Notes: generated by a model not told the origin, from the sequence alone. Numbered from the stretch's first letter, positions 24,510 through 37,001 are shown. The stretch is 64,000 bases of DNA from Polyodon spathula (GCF_017654505.1 NC_054539.1:72024413-72088412); one strand, 5' to 3'. Numbers and translations: made by a program.

Positions 24510-25005
24510 CTCTGTCTCAAATGGTTGACCATGTCATCAACAGGGTATTGACAATGAGTGAAACAGGGGAAATGGAACATATTATGCGTACATTTCGTAC
24601 TGAGAATAGGTAAGTGCAAATCTTGCTACTTCTATACATTTACCCAACTTTTAATTTACATTACTTAACCCTACTGCATTACTGTGATAAGTGTTTGCAT
24701 TTTTTTTGCAATGTTTAGAATTGAAAGATCCAAGTGGTGGCCGTGGTCACCGCTTGACAGATGACCAAGAGATGGCTATAATAGATATGGTCCAGGCCAA
24801 AAATGACATTTTTCTGAGAGAGATCCAGAGCAATTATGAAGATGAGGACCTGTTTCGAGGAGTACAGAATGTGAGCTTGCAGACCATTACCAGAATTATC
24901 AAGAAACGTGGCATTCGAATTAAACAAATCTACCAAGTCCTTTTGTGAGGATTAGTGTAAGTGTACAGGAATTGTTTTACCGGTATATTCAAGTAAGTTG
25001 AAATA
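24510..25005 (+). pseudogene. Transposase N-terminal (helix-turn-helix) fossil, IS630/Tc1-mariner type
   Basis: Plus-strand pieces read 'QMVDHVINRVLTMSETG', 'IMRTFRTENR' (about 24515-24610), then after about 110 bases 'GGRGHRLTDDQEMAIIDMVQAKNDIFLREIQ' in part (24737-24830), 'VSLQTITRIIKKRGIRIKQIY' and, in a shifted frame, 'VSVQELFYRYIQ' up to about 25000. The pieces resemble the two DNA-binding helical domains of fish IS630/Tc1-mariner-like transposases. The break has GT (AGGTAAGT at 24609) and AG (TTTAG at 24720) borders, so it may be an intron. The DDE catalytic part is missing, and a CR1 fragment follows immediately. The family assignment is tentative. Confidence 0.5.
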
Positions 25006-25024
25006 GAAGGAGAATGAATTCAGA

Positions 25025-25828
25025 ACAAGATTCAGAACTGGGCAGCACATGGCAAATGACATTTAATAGAGAAAAGTGTAAGGTACTGCACGCAGGAAAT
25101 AAAAATGTACATTATAAATATCATATGGGAGATACTGAAATTGGAGAAGGAATCTATGAAAAAGAGCTAGGAGTTTTTGTTGACTCAGAAATGTCTTCAT
25201 CTAGACAATGTGAGGAAGCTATAAAAAAGGCTAACAAGATGCTCGGATACATTGTGAAAAGTGTTGAATTTAAATCAAGGGAAGTAATGTTAAAACTGTA
25301 CAATGCACTAGTAAGACCTCATCTTGAATATTGTGTGCAGTTCTGGTCACCTCGCTATAAAAAAGATATTACTGCTCTAGAAAGAGTGCAAAGAAGAGCG
25401 AACAGAATTATTCCGGGCTTAAAAGGCATGTCATATGCAGACAGGCTAAAAGAATTGAATCTGTTCAGTCTTGAACAAAGAAGACTACATGGCGACCTAA
25501 TTCAAGCATTGAAAATTCTAAAAGGTATTGACAGTGTCGACCCAAGGGACTTTTTCAGCCTGAAAAAAGAAACAAGGACCAGGGGTCACAAATGGAGATT
25601 TGACAAAGGGGCATTCAGAATAGAAAATAGGAGGCACTTTTTTACACAGAGAATTGTGAGGGTCTGGAATCAACTCCCCAGTAATGTTGTTGAAGCTGAT
25701 ACCCTGGGATCCTTCAAGAAGCTGCTTGATGAGATTCTGGTATAAATAAGCTACTAACAACCAAACGAGCAAGATGGGCCGAATGGCCTCCTCTCGTTTG
25801 TAAACTTTCATATGTTCTTATGTTCTTA
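25025..25828 (+). pseudogene. CR1 LINE, 5'-truncated copy (3' 0.8 kb)
   Basis: This copy holds the last ~230 codons of CR1 ORF2 (open 25014-25745: 'WQMTFNREKCKVLHAG', 'LVRPHLEYCVQFWSP', 'RVWNQLPSNVVEADTLGSFKKLLDEIL') plus the 3' untranslated tail. It ends in two ATGTTCTT-type octamers at 25811-25828, the short terminal repeat typical of CR1. It is nearly identical to the full-length copy at 46734-51025, with about a dozen amino-acid changes in 230, so it is young. The 5' truncation falls inside ORF2 ('NWAD-TWQM' has lost a codon or so). Confidence 0.92.
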
Positions 25829-28438
25829 ATTAATGGGTCTCAAATTATTATTTTTTCCATAAGATAACATTTTTTCTTGTGGCTGTTTTATATAAGTAAA
25901 AAAATCTTTAGTAACATGAAGTTAATTAGCCTGGGTTATGTGACGAAGCTTTACTTTTGATACATGAGTTTACATGACATGGGATCTATTTTTAATCATA
26001 ATATCTGAAATTTTATTTTCTCAGAACTGTTTACCAGATATTGATATCATAATTACTTTTGCTATGTTCATGTAAATGTACTGTGTGTTTTTTGCTTGAA
26101 CATATATATTTTTGTATTTCTTAAATGTGGTTTGAAATATCTTTGGAATTGTTAGATAACGGATGATGCAATACTTGTTGTGTCAAAGTATTTCATGTTT
26201 AAATGGAAACAAATTGGGAACTGGGAGCTGATATCAAAGTGCACATTGTCAGATAGCTAAGTCAAGTATTTCAAGTATATCAGCTGAGAATTGTATTTTT
26301 TCAAGAAGGCCTTAAGCTATATTCAAGATAGACAGACAATTGTTTTAATAATAGTTTTAAAACATGTTCTGACATCCGTTTAGAAACTTATGGACCACTC
26401 TCCCTGTAAAATACCAGTAGAAGTATTCTTTGCCTCATTGTTTTTTTAAACTGTCATACTGTAGTCGAAAACCGATTTCTACCTTATAAAATGCAATCAT
26501 TATGGTTGCTACTTTATGGCTGTGAAGTGTCAGTGAAGGGAATAGCCCAATATGCTAATCCTAAAATGATTACTTCATGCAGTGCTTGGTATAATTGAAA
26601 CTAAACCATAACACTTATGAGTGACAGTATGTAGCAGGAGCAGGTTATACTGAATCACTTTCAATTATCAAGTCCTTGTAAAATCAAGGTTTTCTAAATT
26701 GTATGCCACTTAACTAAATTACCAAGCTTATTCATAATTCATGGCTGTATTTGCATGCTTTTAAAAGGGGTAGAGACATGTCAGGATTTAATTGGCTATG
26801 GGGGCTGTAGGTCAGTGACGACAAGAGTGTGCATGCAGATGCTTCTCCTCAAGGAAAATGACACCGCTAATAGTTTTAAGATGTTTTTTGTCTGCTTTCA
26901 AATCTGATGACTTATATTATGCAATTGTAACACATTGCACTAACAGAATCGCAAAAGAAAGTTGTTACTTTGAGTCCCCATTATCACACCTTTTTTATTT
27001 CATAAATAACATTAGAGGTAATAAAAACCTGTTTGTCTGGTTGACTCATTAAATAAAAAACAAAAGTAGGATTTCCTAACGATTCATGTCAATGTACACT
27101 TACACATGCTTATAGCTACTAATAGTCAGCAAGCAGGTGTTTTGGCAGAGCACTTTGTTATAATAATCTGTAGCTCTGCATGCTTCAAAAGTTACTTCCA
27201 ATCATAGTGGTCATTTTTTTCTTTAATTCTCCTGTTTAAATTAGGGAAATTCATTTGTTTTTTAATCACTATCTAAAGCAGCATATGAGAGGCAAGCATA
27301 CTGTCAATAGATTCAAAGGGAAACCCATTAGCATGTCAACAAGTATACAGTGAGGAGCAATCGATGGAGGGAAGCGTGGTGGGGATTAAACATTAGTATT
27401 CACACAGACTGGCATAGCGTAATGAACTAATGGATTACAATTTTCACTCAATGGAAGTAGCACAATTATTAACAGAATTGTATGCCACCATTAAATAACT
27501 TTAAATGATTATGGAATAGCCCAGTGCACCCCTACAGTGTCAGCAGACAATGCTAGTATATATTTTATTCTGTGTAATGATATGCTTTCACAACATCACT
27601 TGCATTGAATAATAAACACATAAAACGTACTAGCCTTTTCGAGATTGTGCTGTACCAGCCAGAGTAGAGCCCTTTCTTCTCTTTAAAGAATGTCACAGTG
27701 CACCTAGTAAACCAGACTGATACAGTACCAGGGTCCTCCCCAGGCCTCTTCAGCTGGACGGGTTCATCCGGCAAAGTGGCTGTCGCCGCCTGGCTGAAAA
27801 AACCCAATCTGCCCGTCTTGCAGATGCTACTGTGCCTTTAACAATAAGGATTGATTGCACTTCTGGCAGACTAGGCTGTGTTCCAATAAAAATGTGCCCT
27901 ATGAAGTGAAGATCGTACTGTAGGGCGGAAGAGGGTGGTGGCCGTATTAAAGGGTGTTCCAATCTGTAGTAAATAAAAATGCTCCCTTCGAGTGGGTGTT
28001 CTCGAAGTGTACAAGCACTGTACACTTCTGCGGAAGAGATTTTCTTTTTATAACCCACCAAGCATTGCGTTAATCCCATCAAACACTGCATCTTGAAGAC
28101 AGAGCGCAAAAATAGAACCAGAGAAGACACGTCTACAAATGTAATTAGCAATCATATAACAATATTATAATGCTTCTTGTGTCATATAGATAACACTGAT
28201 GTGATTCTTGTATGTATCCTTGATTAGATAAATAAATAAATTCATGTTAGAGATAAATTTATTGCGTTGTCTTAGCTTGCTATTGTCAATAAAAAACAAG
28301 TAGCAAGTTATGTTACTCCATATAGATGAGACCTTGAGGGATAGCTTGCAAACACGCTAGTTGGCTATCTCTATTGCTAGACAGCTAATTTGTTCTCGTG
28401 AAACAGCTTTTTCAGCTCATGTATTTTAATTATTACAG
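25829..28438. other. Unassigned intergenic sequence
   Basis: No domains are recognised. 27640-28150 is more GC-rich than its surroundings and precedes the trihelix-type pseudogene. It might be the upstream part of the same element. 26500-26900 lacks repeats and contains a perfect octamer-like ATTTGCAT word. Confidence 0.4.
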
Positions 28439-29370
28439 GGACAGATGAGGAAAATACATTCTTCATAAAGCTCAGAAGTGCAAAGGATAACTTGTTCACT
28501 GGGAAGAGGAACACTTCCAAGCTTGGTTGGGGAGTAAGTTCCATTTATAGACAATTACTCTGAGTAAGAGAATGATAAGCAGGAAGCAGGAAACAATAAT
28601 AACAGATGAAGCTGGTGGGGAAAGTTTCTCCCAGCCAAGCTGCCAAGAAGTGGGAAAATTTGAAGTAGGTAATGACATGTCAGAAAGCATAATGCTGTAG
28701 TGCAGTACTTATCCAACTTTCACTATCAGAAATCTGGTATCTACATTATTATTTTTAGAGTGTATAATTACTGTAGTTTATTTCTTCTTAGTTGCAAGCG
28801 ATATGACTTTGTGTTGTTAGTGCTTTATATTTAAGCATAATAGCTCAATGTTGTTTCAGTGGAATTAGGCTACCAAAAATAATTATTTGAGTTGACATTG
28901 TCATAATATGATTTTGACATGTTATACACTGTTAAACAGTCAGGCACACGGATACATTATCCAATGTCACAATGTGTCCATAACTTTGTTGTAGGAGTTG
29001 AAATGCCCTCCAACGGGCACAGGGACAGAGGTAGGGAAGGCCACTGCTACGTCGTGGCCGTGGTTCACCCTCGTAGATGAGGCAATTAGGGGAAGGGCCT
29101 CTATAGACCTCCAATCCTGATTGCCTCATCGATTGAGGATGACTCGCCCGGCACGTCTGCAACAGTGGCTTCACAGCAGACAAACTCTAGTATTCCAAGG
29201 AAGAAAAGAAATCAAGGGCAAGAAGATAAGATTCTCCAATTTTTAAAAGAAGAGTCAGAGAGAGATGAGCAGAGAGGGAGGAGTACAGTAAGATAGAGGG
29301 CAGCTAAAGAGATGAGTAAGCACATCCTCTCCTTGTTTGAGAAACTTGTTTTGAAAAACTTTTAAAATAA
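28439..29370 (+). pseudogene. Trihelix/Myb-SANT DNA-binding protein of PIF/Harbinger type, three exon-like blocks, broken
   Basis: Block 1 (28439-28533, after a TTACAG acceptor and before GTAAGT) reads 'TDEENTFFIKLRSAKDN', 'FTGKRNTSKLGWG'. Block 2 (28606-28668, after AACAG, before GTAATG) reads 'MKLVGKVSPSQAAKKWENLK' then TAG. Block 3 (from 28995, after TTGTAG) reads 'ELKCPPTGTGTE', 'TSWPWFTLVDEAIRGRASID', then after a one-base shift 'PPILIASSIEDDSPGTSATV', 'IPRKKRNQGQEDKILQFLKEE', and finally 'HILSLFEKLV'. This is the order of the Myb/SANT-like (trihelix) domain, acidic linker and charged coil of the second protein of vertebrate Harbinger transposons. That protein helps the transposase enter the nucleus and bind ends. 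The stop and frameshifts make it a pseudogene. No transposase is seen beside it. Confidence 0.65.
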
Positions 29371-29414
29371 ATAAAAATAAATAATTGAATTAACAGGTGG
29401 CTCTGTTTATTCAA

Positions 29415-29417
29415 TTA

Positions 29418-29462
<45 letters not shown>
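29415..29462. repeat. (ATT)n microsatellite
   Basis: About 48 bases, mostly ATT units. Confidence 0.95.
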
Positions 29463-32400
29463 GATACAATCTTAAACTTGGATGCAAATTTGGAATACTG
29501 GGTAGAAACATGAAATTAGCAAAGATTGAAGGAATTGAGAAACAAAGCAACTAACAGTTAAAACAATGTTAAACTACTAACAAATCTATTTACAACGAAC
29601 ACATAGGGATTGTTGTAGGGATTTGGGGAAAGGGAGCTCAGATGAGCTTAAAGATAGTCATGTTGCAACAAGTGCCAGGGCATGAAAACTGGAGCAGACA
29701 GGGCTTCCCTGATGTCGTTTCCACTATCCTGCGGTTGAGGCGGAACAGGAGTATAAGTATGAATACAGCAATACAAAGAACAAAACATTCTCAGCAACCA
29801 CATTGTGTCAAGATCTGCACTTCTAGGCTGATCAGAGAAAGCTACACTAGTTTTACATCCCAAGGTTTCCTTCTTGTAGCTAGCTTGGATTTAAGTTATG
29901 CTTTAGAAATATGTATTTTAAGCATGAGAAGCAAATGGATTTCCCTTTGGAAAAACATAGTTCATGATGCATGTTACTGCCTTGAGCAAAACAAGCACAT
30001 GCCTATTTAAATGCACATTAATATAACAATAATGAGGATGGTAAATCCCTATACTGTACATCAAATATATTCAAAGAATTATGATGAATGATAACGAATC
30101 TGTAAAAAATACATGCATCCATGTACCCAAAATAATGTATGGCAATGATAAAGTAGTAGTCTGTATGTGCCCCTGAGGCACAGAAATTGCAAATGTCAGC
30201 ATCATTTTTAATCCTAACTCAAAACTGCAGTGTATGAAGAGTGGTCTGTGGCTCTGAAGTTTTTCATTTATATGGATGAAACTGCCTTGAGTAAAAAATA
30301 ATGTAGGCTATTTTGTAATACCTACAGTAAAAAGCTAACTGCAGGCTTAAGCATGTGTTTCTAAGAACAAAGATTCTATATTGATACTAAGATACTATAT
30401 TGAAAAGGTAGATGGATTGGAGGGTTTGGCAACAAGAGAAGACAATATTAATATGCATATGCCTGTGATTTATGATGTGCAATTGCAAACCTGTGAATTA
30501 TGTAGAGCGTACAAGAGCCCATGTGTTGGACTGAAGAATGGATATTGCTGGAAGGCAAATGCAACACTTATTAGGTTCACTGTATTGGGTCATCTCACCC
30601 CAGTTCCCCCAGAGAGGGGGTTGCATTGCAGTCACCAATTCTTTAGCTTAATTTGTTTTGTGAGAGGGATGTGATCTGTAGAAACAGAGTTTTCATTAAT
30701 GTTATCAATAATTTCTGAAACATACAAATATAGGGAGCTTTTCAAATAAACTATTCACTTAAGCAAGGTCATAGTAACTAAACATAGTTAATATTATTTA
30801 TAAAATCAGTATGGATATTGTTAGAACAGAAGTACTGAAGCATAATTCTAAAATGTATGGACTGACTTTAATTGGTTACTGTCTTGTGTGAAAGCTGTAT
30901 AAATAGATATGGCCCTATGCTCTAACACTCTTCTGTGAATAATGGGTCACAGCTATCCTATAATTCCCCTAAATAAGTATTCTAACACTGAATACAGTCA
31001 CCTGCATTACTAAATAACTAAGGTGAAAGTTCTACAGTTTACTGTTTTAAAGGAGTTCTGATCAGTGTTTTAAAAACACTATAGCTTTCTTAACACTGTA
31101 ATTGGTTTCCCTTTCGTTGAGTTGAGAATCTTGTAGCGCTTCACTTGTTTTTGTAATGTTAATTCAGGATATGTTTTTGGTGGATTGGTTAGTGTGATGC
31201 AGAAGGAGGTTTTGATTTACAATTACTGACTCTTAGTGAGTTTCTTGTGACAGTAGCCTCTCTAAGAACCTCCCTGCTGTGAGCATGTTATGGACAGATC
31301 CATCCAGCATTGAGCAGCCACGCAAAGGTAACCAAGAGGATCCAGGGAAGCTCCCACTTGGAGGTGAGGGGGATGATGGCTTCATTGCTGAACTTGAAAC
31401 AGCGATGATAGTAGTTGTGACGATAATGAGAGGTAGGGAAAATGGATTTCAAAACCATAGCAAGAACATTTTTAAAGGGAGTACACTTCAAGAATCGTTT
31501 TGCATGCTAATGCGTCTTTGACATTGTTCTCTGTTTTCTGGCTCAATCCAAAACTGTATGGCAATCAAGTTAAGTGCTTACAAATGCTAAAACAAAGCTA
31601 AGGGATACAATTTGGTATTTGATTGAATCAAAATTGTAATGCACGGCTGGTGTTGCAGTACATACTTAAGACGACAACAGCAATTAGGAATTTGACTTTA
31701 TACAGTAGGGTAGTTTACATTAGGTCAATGAAATCATTTACCTTGAAAGTAATAGCTTTTGAGAAAATGGAAGTTATTTAAATCTTTACTATTATGTTAT
31801 GATTGGCTAAAAACTGTAATCTTTCATCTCAGTCCTCAACAGAGCTGAATGTGATCTACCCATGCTTGCAATGCATCCAAGAAGATATTCTTATACAATC
31901 AAAACATGTTCAGTGGTATGAGGACCCTTGAGGTGCCTATGCTTCAGGCTCCTCTTATGCGTTCATTGTGCTTATTTTACCATACATAATGACGGCTAGT
32001 TAGAGGTTATCATTTTCAAACTGTTCAAACTACAACCAAGAGACTAAGCATAAAGGGGGGAACTTGCACAAAACATGTTGTGATAAACTTCCTTACCCAG
32101 CAATAGAAGTCTTTGTATTTTTTCCTACCCTTGCTTCTATGCCCATATTACATGCAATTTAAGGTCAGCCACTGCAGCTTCTCAAAAGTGTGTCCATCAC
32201 TCAGAAATGCAACAATTTATGTCATATAGACAATGCTCTACTTGGAACAATACACTTCTGAACATACCTGTGGGGATGGTGATGAGCTTTTGGAGCCATG
32301 ACATAGGAGAGATAAGATGGAGGCTGGTGAAACATGAAAAGCAGCATCCTGTTGCATCCTGTTTCTCTGTCCATTTAGCACCATTTTTTTTTCCAATCAT

Positions 32401-34458
32401 TTCTCCTCCAGTACTTCATAATGCTGCAGCACATTGCCATCACAGGTTTGTTATTAAAGTACAATAAACACATAATTCCTTTTGTATTATTATTTTAAAT
32501 AAATATATTTATTTTAAATATATATTTAAATATTTAAAATTATATGTCCATACTGCAAATCAATCCATTCTATATAAAGTGACAGGGGTGTTTATTTTAG
32601 TTAGGAGAATAAAGGTTACCTCCTCAGCTTTTTACACTGCATTCTCATTTACCCTTTGGTCTTTGCTCTTTATTTACTGCTTTGTTTCAGACTGCCTGGA
32701 TCTTTTTCCTGTCAGTTGTGCCTTAGCATTTCTGAGACAGAAATCAGAAATCCCATGGACCACACTGTCAAGTAAACTTGGCAGACTTTCGCTAAGATGT
32801 CAGTCAGTTCTATTACTCTTAGAGTGTATTTCCAAGGTTTCAACTTGTTTTAAGAATTGCTTCATTCGCTGAGTGTCTGACTTTTGAATATTTTTGACCT
32901 GCATGTGAAATCCCACCCCCCCCCGTATCAATCCACAAGAGGTTTCAGTCTATCCATCATGCTTGTAAAATAGAAGTGAAAGACACATGCTTTGTTTAAA
33001 AAAAATAGATTAACAAGGTAACAACTTTCTTAAATGCTATTTTTAATAACAAGAGCTGTTTTTATATCAGTTCCATTTCTGCAGCTGATCTTACCTAAAG
33101 ATAGAGAATAGAGGTTTTTTGTTTTGAGGGTGGGGGTTGTGGTATAATAGTCTTCAGTATATTCAATATATCATTGTTTTTAAATGAAAGACAATTGCTG
33201 CATATATCTCTGTCTATAGGATCAAACTTGGTCATAGGAGCAATATATCAAACGTTTTGCAATTCGAGACAGCTCTAATTGAGTTGACTGTATCTCTTAG
33301 AGATTGGAAAATCAGATTTGAGCACTGCCAAGAAACTGACTTTATAGGAAAAGCAGCTTAAATAGTTGCATAAAAAAAATAAAGACACGAATTGTGAAAT
33401 ACATGCTGGAGCTCTGTTGTATGTGTTCTGTAGCCTTTGCAGCCAGTATAATATAAAAGTATGCAGCTCACACTATATATTGCAGGTGATAAAAGATATT
33501 GGTTGCTTGAGATACAGGATTTAACATAATGCAGAAAGGGTCCACATATGTGGACAGTTTTAAAGCAAGAGTGTTTGAGGCACAGGAATGACTTTGTAAA
33601 GGTCACACATATAAGTATATTTTTAATGATCCTATCAAACTAATGACAATCAGTGCTCTATGTGGTAATTCTTCAGGAATTGTATAGATTCAATACATTT
33701 ATACCTACAGTATGAAATATTAGGTAATCATTTCGCACCCATTCAGACAATTTTGACTCATAGGTTTCAGACTATAATCTGCAGAAAGCTTGTTGTAAGA
33801 CACTTGTGCACTTGTCTGTGGAAGGCAGTGGTTGCAGATATCAGAATATGTGATTTTAGTTTAAGTTTTGATTGATTGAATATTGATTAAATGATAACTG
33901 GTCTTTGTGATTTTACTGACTATTACTATAGCAACATATATGACCTGAGTTGATTCAGAAGAACCTTAACTCTGCCGTCATGTATGTTCCTAGACCAGAT
34001 GACGCTGATAAACTAGACAATTAATGAAAGATACAGCTGTGGACATCCACATCAGAAACATGCTGCACTCATCAGAAATGTCAGAAGGAAAACTCAATAG
34101 CATTTGCACAGTGACACATTAGCACGGTTGTAATCCATCAGTTGGCATTTGTGCCAGTATAGCTAAATGATTATATATTATATATTATATTATATAGTTA
34201 GTCAGGGCTACTATGTAAGCCTGAGAATGCACAAAGCCTTATGCCCTGCACTTCACCTTCCTTCCTCTAGAGGGGTCAGTCTGACTACAGGGGTCAGAAA
34301 GAGAACTCTATTGCCCAGAAGGCCTTTGGTTTTGTGACCAGCTTAATTGGCCTAATAATTGCTTAACTGATTTGACAGGTGTCTACAATAGAGGTGATTG
34401 TGAGCCCTTTAAAAAGGGACAGGGTGAACCCATCTGGGGGGAGAGGGTGGGGGGGGGT
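29463..34458. other. Long unassigned stretch
   Basis: Nothing resembling a coding domain or known repeat was recognised in 5 kb. Local AT-only patches occur near 32485-32545 and 34165-34198. Open frames up to about 120 codons (for example 29642-30010) look like chance. The last 130 bases may belong to the repeat around 34600. Confidence 0.45.

Positions 34459-34519
<61 letters not shown>
34459..34519. repeat. (CAGA)n microsatellite
   Basis: About 15 tetranucleotide units lie after a G-rich run. Confidence 0.95.
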
Positions 34520-34589
34520 AGAAAAGAATCCGAAAAAAGTTACCGGTAGTCTGGGGAACTGTTTATGTTCTGAGTGAACTTCAATGATT

Positions 34590-34645
34590 TGATGTTTTGT
34601 TACAGGTAAATGGCTTAGCTGTCCTCTGTTTAGTTAGGACCAAGT
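34590..34645 (+). repeat. Dispersed repeat shared with 5110-5155 (minus)
   Basis: Contains AGGTAAATGGCTTAGC followed by TGTTTAGTTAGG, as does the reverse complement of 5110-5155. Similarity outside this block is weak. The class is unknown. Confidence 0.5.
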
Positions 34646-34790
34646 GATCCAGTATAGATAATACCTTCTAAAGAAAGTAGGCTGTTTGTTTTGTTTATTT
34701 TGTGTTATATGACGGCTGTGAACTGAATAAAGAACACCACGAGTGTTGTTGTACTGCAATTGAAGTATCCTGTCAGTGTATATTACAAAG

Positions 34791-34820
34791 ATATAACGCA
34801 CCACTATATATAGTGGTGCG

Positions 34821-34893
<73 letters not shown>
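34791..34893. repeat. Perfect 36-bp palindrome running into (TA)n
   Basis: 34791-34826 reads the same on both strands (core GCACCACTATA/TATAGTGGTGC). From 34822 it merges into about 70 bases of pure TA. It could be two terminal inverted repeats of a TA-targeting element left head-to-head after internal deletion, or a cruciform-prone microsatellite edge. Confidence 0.92.
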
Positions 34894-34894
<1 letters not shown>

Positions 34895-35488
34895 CAAGCT
34901 TAATATAATTTGCTTCTACAAATGTATATTAAATATACTGTAATTTCCCAAGGCCTAGTAATTGTATAGATATAAATAGCAGAAGCCAGAAGGTTCTGTA
35001 CCTAATTTCCTATGTGCGCTCCATCTAGCCCATTACCTCTTTTACCTCTTAAGTTTTACTTCAGTTGCATTTTAATTTCAAAAGTAATTTATAAAATGTA
35101 CAACCAGTTTCATCATTCTTCCCACAGAAGGGGGGTCTTGACAGTTCAAATAAATAGTTGTTTACTGTCCACAAACATGTCCTATGCAAAGTGGCTCAGT
35201 AAAAACACAAACTGTGACAAGTTCACAGACATGCCACTTCAGCCTTTTGTGTCCTCAGCAGGTCAAAATAAGATAGTCTCTCTCTTTTACCTCTTTGTTA
35301 CTCAGGGAAACGAAGCTACACATCTCCCTGAGGAAGGATTTCTCACTGTGGAAGGTAACCTACTGCTACTTTATATGCGTTTCATTATTCTTCCAGGTCA
35401 TTAACTCCACATGTGCTCCATGGGACACTGGAAGTGCTACATCGAACCCATGGGTGTGAAATATTTAATACTTTACCAAAATGACACC
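34894..35488. other. Unassigned sequence
   Basis: A 130-codon plus-strand frame at 35012-35404 has no recognisable family. Nothing else is seen. Confidence 0.45.
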
Positions 35489-36334
35489 AGCTCCCCGGGT
35501 CCCATCATCTCCTCCCATGGCTTCTCGTATAATTTCTATGTTGATGAAGCCCAGATCTTCATCTCTTTTCCCCCTTCTGACTCCCACATCTCTTCCCATA
35601 TCTCTACTTCTCAGCCATCTCCTCCTGGATGAACTCATATTATCTTAAACTCAACCTCTCTAAATCAGACCTCCTTTACTCCCCCCACCTCTTTCTCAGC
35701 CCATTTTTACTCTAGAACACTCCTGTCTTTTTAGCAACATACATAGAATGCGCCCCTTCTTCATTAATTACTCCATGTAGCTCCTAGTTCAGGCCCTGGT
35801 ACTGTCCTGTCTTGACTACTGCAACTACCTCCTGGACTGCCTCCCTGCTTCCGGTATCCATCCGCCCCAGCACATCCAAAACGCTGCTGCTTGCATTGTC
35901 TTTTCCCTTCCTTGTTTCTCCCATTATACTGCTCCACTCCTTCCACTGGTTCTCTAGCGCTGCTCACATCCAATTCAAAACTCTTGTTCTTGCCTATATC
36001 TATCTCATTGCCCCTCAGTAGTGGAACAACCTACCCACAGATATCAGGACTGCTCAGTCCCTGACCACCTTCCGGTGCCTCCTCAAGACACATCTGTTCA
36101 GACAGCATCTATAAGCCTCACAACTCTCAACTATGCTTGGCTATATGGGACCCAATTGTATCAATACTTGGATCATCTTGTACTTCCACTTAACTGCTCC
36201 GCTCTTTGCTGTATTCTACTACTGCTCTCAATTATAATTATATATTTTCTGTGTCTTGTACTTGATTTTACTTCAAAAGGTAACAGTAGTCACGTTTTTT
36301 GTAATTGCTCTTATTTGAAATCGTTCTTATCCAT
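35489..36334 (+). pseudogene. L2-like LINE, 3' half of the reverse transcriptase, decayed
   Basis: Plus-strand frames give 'SPGPIISSHGFSYNFYVDEAQIFISFPP' in part (about 35490-35580; YADD mutated to YVDE). They continue with L2 C-terminal blocks 'SGPGTVLS', 'LPPGLPP', a 'CCLHCLFPSLFLPL'-like region, 'LTSNSKLLFLPIS', and 'TYPQISGLLSP' up to about 36115. Stops and frameshifts are frequent. The copy is 5'-truncated at about 35489. Its 3' UTR is interrupted at about 36335 and its tail resumes at 37004-37112. Confidence 0.82.
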
Positions 36335-36725
36335 TGTGGCAAAGTGGTTAACAGTGTGGAGGTGCAGGTGAACAGTTAACAGACAGACAATTATTATGCA
36401 GATGAAATGTTGTTTAATGGTTTTTTAAATCGGATGCCACTTTCACCACCTTGCCACCTTGGGAATAAACTGTCGTGTCATTTAGTGCAGGGTATTCTGG
36501 TCCCTTTCTACAGCTGCCTCGCACATAGGGAGAGAGATCTAACACCAAGAATCAATCAATCTGTGTTGCACCATTTATTATACCTACTACTTTCTATTAA
36601 TGAAATTTACACTTATAAGCACATCTTTTTACTATAAGTGTAACAGATGTTAGTTGAAATCACTCTCAAACGCAATTATTTTCTATCATTTGATTTTGCT
36701 CTTACTTACTACTGACTTTATTATA
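36335..36725. repeat. Insertion in the L2 3' UTR, class unknown
   Basis: Begins TGTGGCAAAGTGG, close to the start of the element at 44776 (TGTGACAAAGTG). The far end is unclear, perhaps near 36650, where L2-like UTR sequence seems to return. No matching target duplication was found. Confidence 0.35.
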
Positions 36726-37001
36726 CAGTCAATTTCAGTTATCTTGCCACCCTACAAGGATATTTTTTAATGTTGACTTATCCAAGGATTCGAGTTAACC
36801 ACGGGTGCACATGAGACATTTCATTAACATGCGTATAAGTAACAGAACACGTTTACATCATTACAGTATTTACACGTTTATTTTTAGTGTTGTCGAATTA
36901 AAAGAGGTGCATATATCTTCTAAGGAGAAAATATTGGGACCAATGTCTGTCGAATTAAACGAAGGTGTCGAGTTATCCAGTCCAGTTAACGAGGTTGGCT
37001 G
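36726..37001. mobile_element. Short non-autonomous TA-flanked transposon (pogo/Tigger-like MITE)
   Basis: Begins CAGTCAATTTCAGTTATC after TA (36724-36725) and ends ...GTTAACGAGGTTGGCTG before TA (37002-37003), so its ends are degenerate inverted repeats. Inside are words such as CGAGTTAACC and GTCGAATTAAACGA that recur in inverted orientation, as in Tigger-type MITEs. It has no coding capacity. It interrupts the L2 3' UTR and so is younger than that L2. Confidence 0.55.

Noticed and set aside
27750..28151. Minus-strand 133-codon frame as a host gene
   Set aside because: No domain, no splice context and no codon bias recognised. It lies upstream of the trihelix-type fossil and may simply be part of that element.
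35012..35404. 130-codon plus-strand frame as a small gene
   Set aside because: Composition and content show no family; in AT-rich DNA a frame of this length is expected by chance several times in 64 kb.
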